From contig NZ_CP019701.2 in assembly GCF_002005205.3 (NCBI RefSeq), forward strand, positions 1,860,001 through 1,924,000: a stretch of 64,000 bases of DNA, written 5' to 3'. Under the pieces are notes generated by a model. That model was not told where the DNA came from, did not search any database, and saw nothing but the letters and a program-made list of their open reading frames with translations. Position 1 is the stretch's first letter. Each line of letters opens with the position of its first letter. Shown here piece after piece: positions 63,125 through 64,000 of the stretch. This DNA is from Rhizobium rhizogenes. GTDB taxonomy: Bacteria; Pseudomonadota; Alphaproteobacteria; Rhizobiales; Rhizobiaceae. The position numbers and the translations under genes were made by a program.

Positions 63125-63985
63125 CTAATGCACGGCCAGCTTCTTCATCTTGCGGTGCAGTGTGGCGCGGCTGATGCCAAGCAGGGAAGCGGCCTGCGTG
63201 ACATTGCCGTTGGTGCGCGACAGCACCCGGCGCAGCGCCGAACGCTCCGCTTCAGCAAGGTCGGAGCCGCTGTCATGGCGCTGTTCCTGCAGAATATCCG
63301 CGGCCGGCAAACCCTGTGCGATGGCGTGATCGTCGAGCTTCAGCGCAAGGCGTGCGGCGCGTGTCGCACCCAGCACGAGATCGTCCTGATCCACGGCCAG
63401 CAGCGAAAGCGCCGCGCCGAAACCGGTCGGCACGACAACGATACGCGCGCCGGGAAAGGCGCGGCGGAAAAGATTGCCCTCGATGCGTTGCGCCGCATCC
63501 TTCACCGCCTGCGTGACGAAGGAGAAGGTCATCTCGTTGATATCATCGCGGCAGGTGGAAATATCGAGCGCCCCCGTCACCCGGCCGGTGTGATCGCGGA
63601 TCGGCGCGGTGGTGCAGCAGAGCTCGGTATTCGACGTGAAGAAGTGCTGGTCGCGATAGACGACCACGGAGCGCTCGTCGACAAGCGCCGTACCGATGCC
63701 GTTGGTACCCACGCTCGCCTCGCTCCAGACCGCGCCGGACCAGAGACCGAGGGCGCGGAAATCACGGTCGTCGCCGGCAGCGCCACGCCGCTCCAGCGCA
63801 ACACCCTGCGCATCGGTCAAAAGCAGGCAGCAGCCGGCCCTGCCGACGCTGTGAAAAATCCGGTCCAGTTCATCCGTGCTTTCGGCGATCAGGCCGGCTG
63901 CGCTTTCACGGGCGCGGCGAAACTCGAAATCGCTGAGAAAGATCGGCTTGCGGTTTTCCTCCGGCGCAAGACGGTGCTTGACCAT
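63125..63985 (-). CDS. AcoR-like GAF-Fis regulator without AAA+ domain (5' end may lie outside the window)
   Basis: Regulator of at least 286 aa. An N-terminal GAF sensory domain (about 45-165; VGTNGIGTALVDERSVVVYRDQHFF is typical of AcoR) and a C-terminal Fis-type helix-turn-helix (AERSALRRVLSRTNGNVTQAASLLGISRATLHRKMKKL). The central sigma-54-interacting AAA+ module (GAFTGA, Walker A) is absent: only about 80 residues separate the two parts. The frame stays open through the last codons of the window and the ATG at 63985 has no ribosome site, so the true start may be upstream. Likely regulates the adjacent dehydrogenase. Confidence 0.82.
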   Translation of the reverse strand: MVKHRLAPEENRKPIFLSDFEFRRARESAAGLIAESTDELDRIFHSVGRAGCCLLLTDAQGVALERRGAAGDDRDFRALGLWSGAVWSEASVGTNGIGTALVDERSVVVYRDQHFFTSNTELCCTTAPIRDHTGRVTGALDISTCRDDINEMTFSFVTQAVKDAAQRIEGNLFRRAFPGARIVVVPTGFGAALSLLAVDQDDLVLGATRAARLALKLDDHAIAQGLPAADILQEQRHDSGSDLAEAERSALRRVLSRTNGNVTQAASLLGISRATLHRKMKKLAVH

Positions 63986-64000
63986 GCAGCGGCGCCACGA

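Overview
The window reads as the main circular chromosome of a member of the Agrobacterium tumefaciens species complex (Rhizobiaceae, Alphaproteobacteria). The evidence is high GC, a bathy-type bacteriophytochrome with the Agp2 layout, the order trxB - lsrB - tandem AbcR-type sRNAs - arsR, an LpcC/LpsB-type LPS core glycosyltransferase beside lrp, and short-hairpin intergenic repeats of rhizobial type. Nearly all of it is chromosomal core. I saw no insertion sequence, prophage, CRISPR array, tRNA or rRNA.

Layout. 0-3 kb: bacteriophytochrome histidine kinase with a fused receiver, followed by a MITE-like palindromic repeat. 3-9.5 kb (minus strand): yqeY, dnaG, rpoD (the macromolecular-synthesis cluster) and a TonB-like DUF930 protein. 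9.8-21.8 kb: carA and carB, separated by a MATE pump, a chemoreceptor, two DUF membrane proteins, a zinc metallopeptidase and a membrane-bound LytTR regulator. 21.9-26.3 kb: a 45-codon ORF plus a ribbon-helix-helix protein, a diguanylate cyclase, and a two-gene operon of a UdgX-type uracil-DNA protein and a radical SAM protein behind a perfect alphaproteobacterial LexA box. 26.4-33 kb: greA with a terminator in its leader, lpcC, lrp, trxB, lsrB, two tandem AbcR-type sRNAs, and arsR with an Old Yellow Enzyme. 33-43 kb: a LysR/epimerase divergon, a cation/proton antiporter, aspartate aminotransferase, an EAL protein behind a CtrA box, a DMT exporter, cspA and an MBL hydrolase. 42.6-48.6 kb: an SH3 envelope protein, a MarR-response regulator-histidine kinase set, and the minus-strand genes ubiK, ybjN, proC and csaA. 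48.9-55 kb: lgt, midA, pgeF, an M24-fold protein, a lipoprotein and prs. 55-58.8 kb: a tightly overlapping four-gene operon that looks like lipid A or LPS remodelling. 58.8-64 kb: a second chemoreceptor with a terminator in its leader, an aldehyde dehydrogenase, and a GAF-Fis regulator cut by the window end.

The best candidate for an under-described system is the LexA-box operon at 23.6-26.3 kb. Its radical SAM protein carries a C-terminal DNA-binding-like helix-hairpin-helix, and its partner fuses a DUF4130/TIGR03915 domain to a UdgX domain that keeps the KRRIH loop, the loop that crosslinks to uracil-DNA in characterised UdgX. Other strong signals are the duplicated sRNA locus (period exactly 200 bp), the leader terminators of greA and the second chemoreceptor, and the putative lipid A phosphatase/glycosyltransferase operon.
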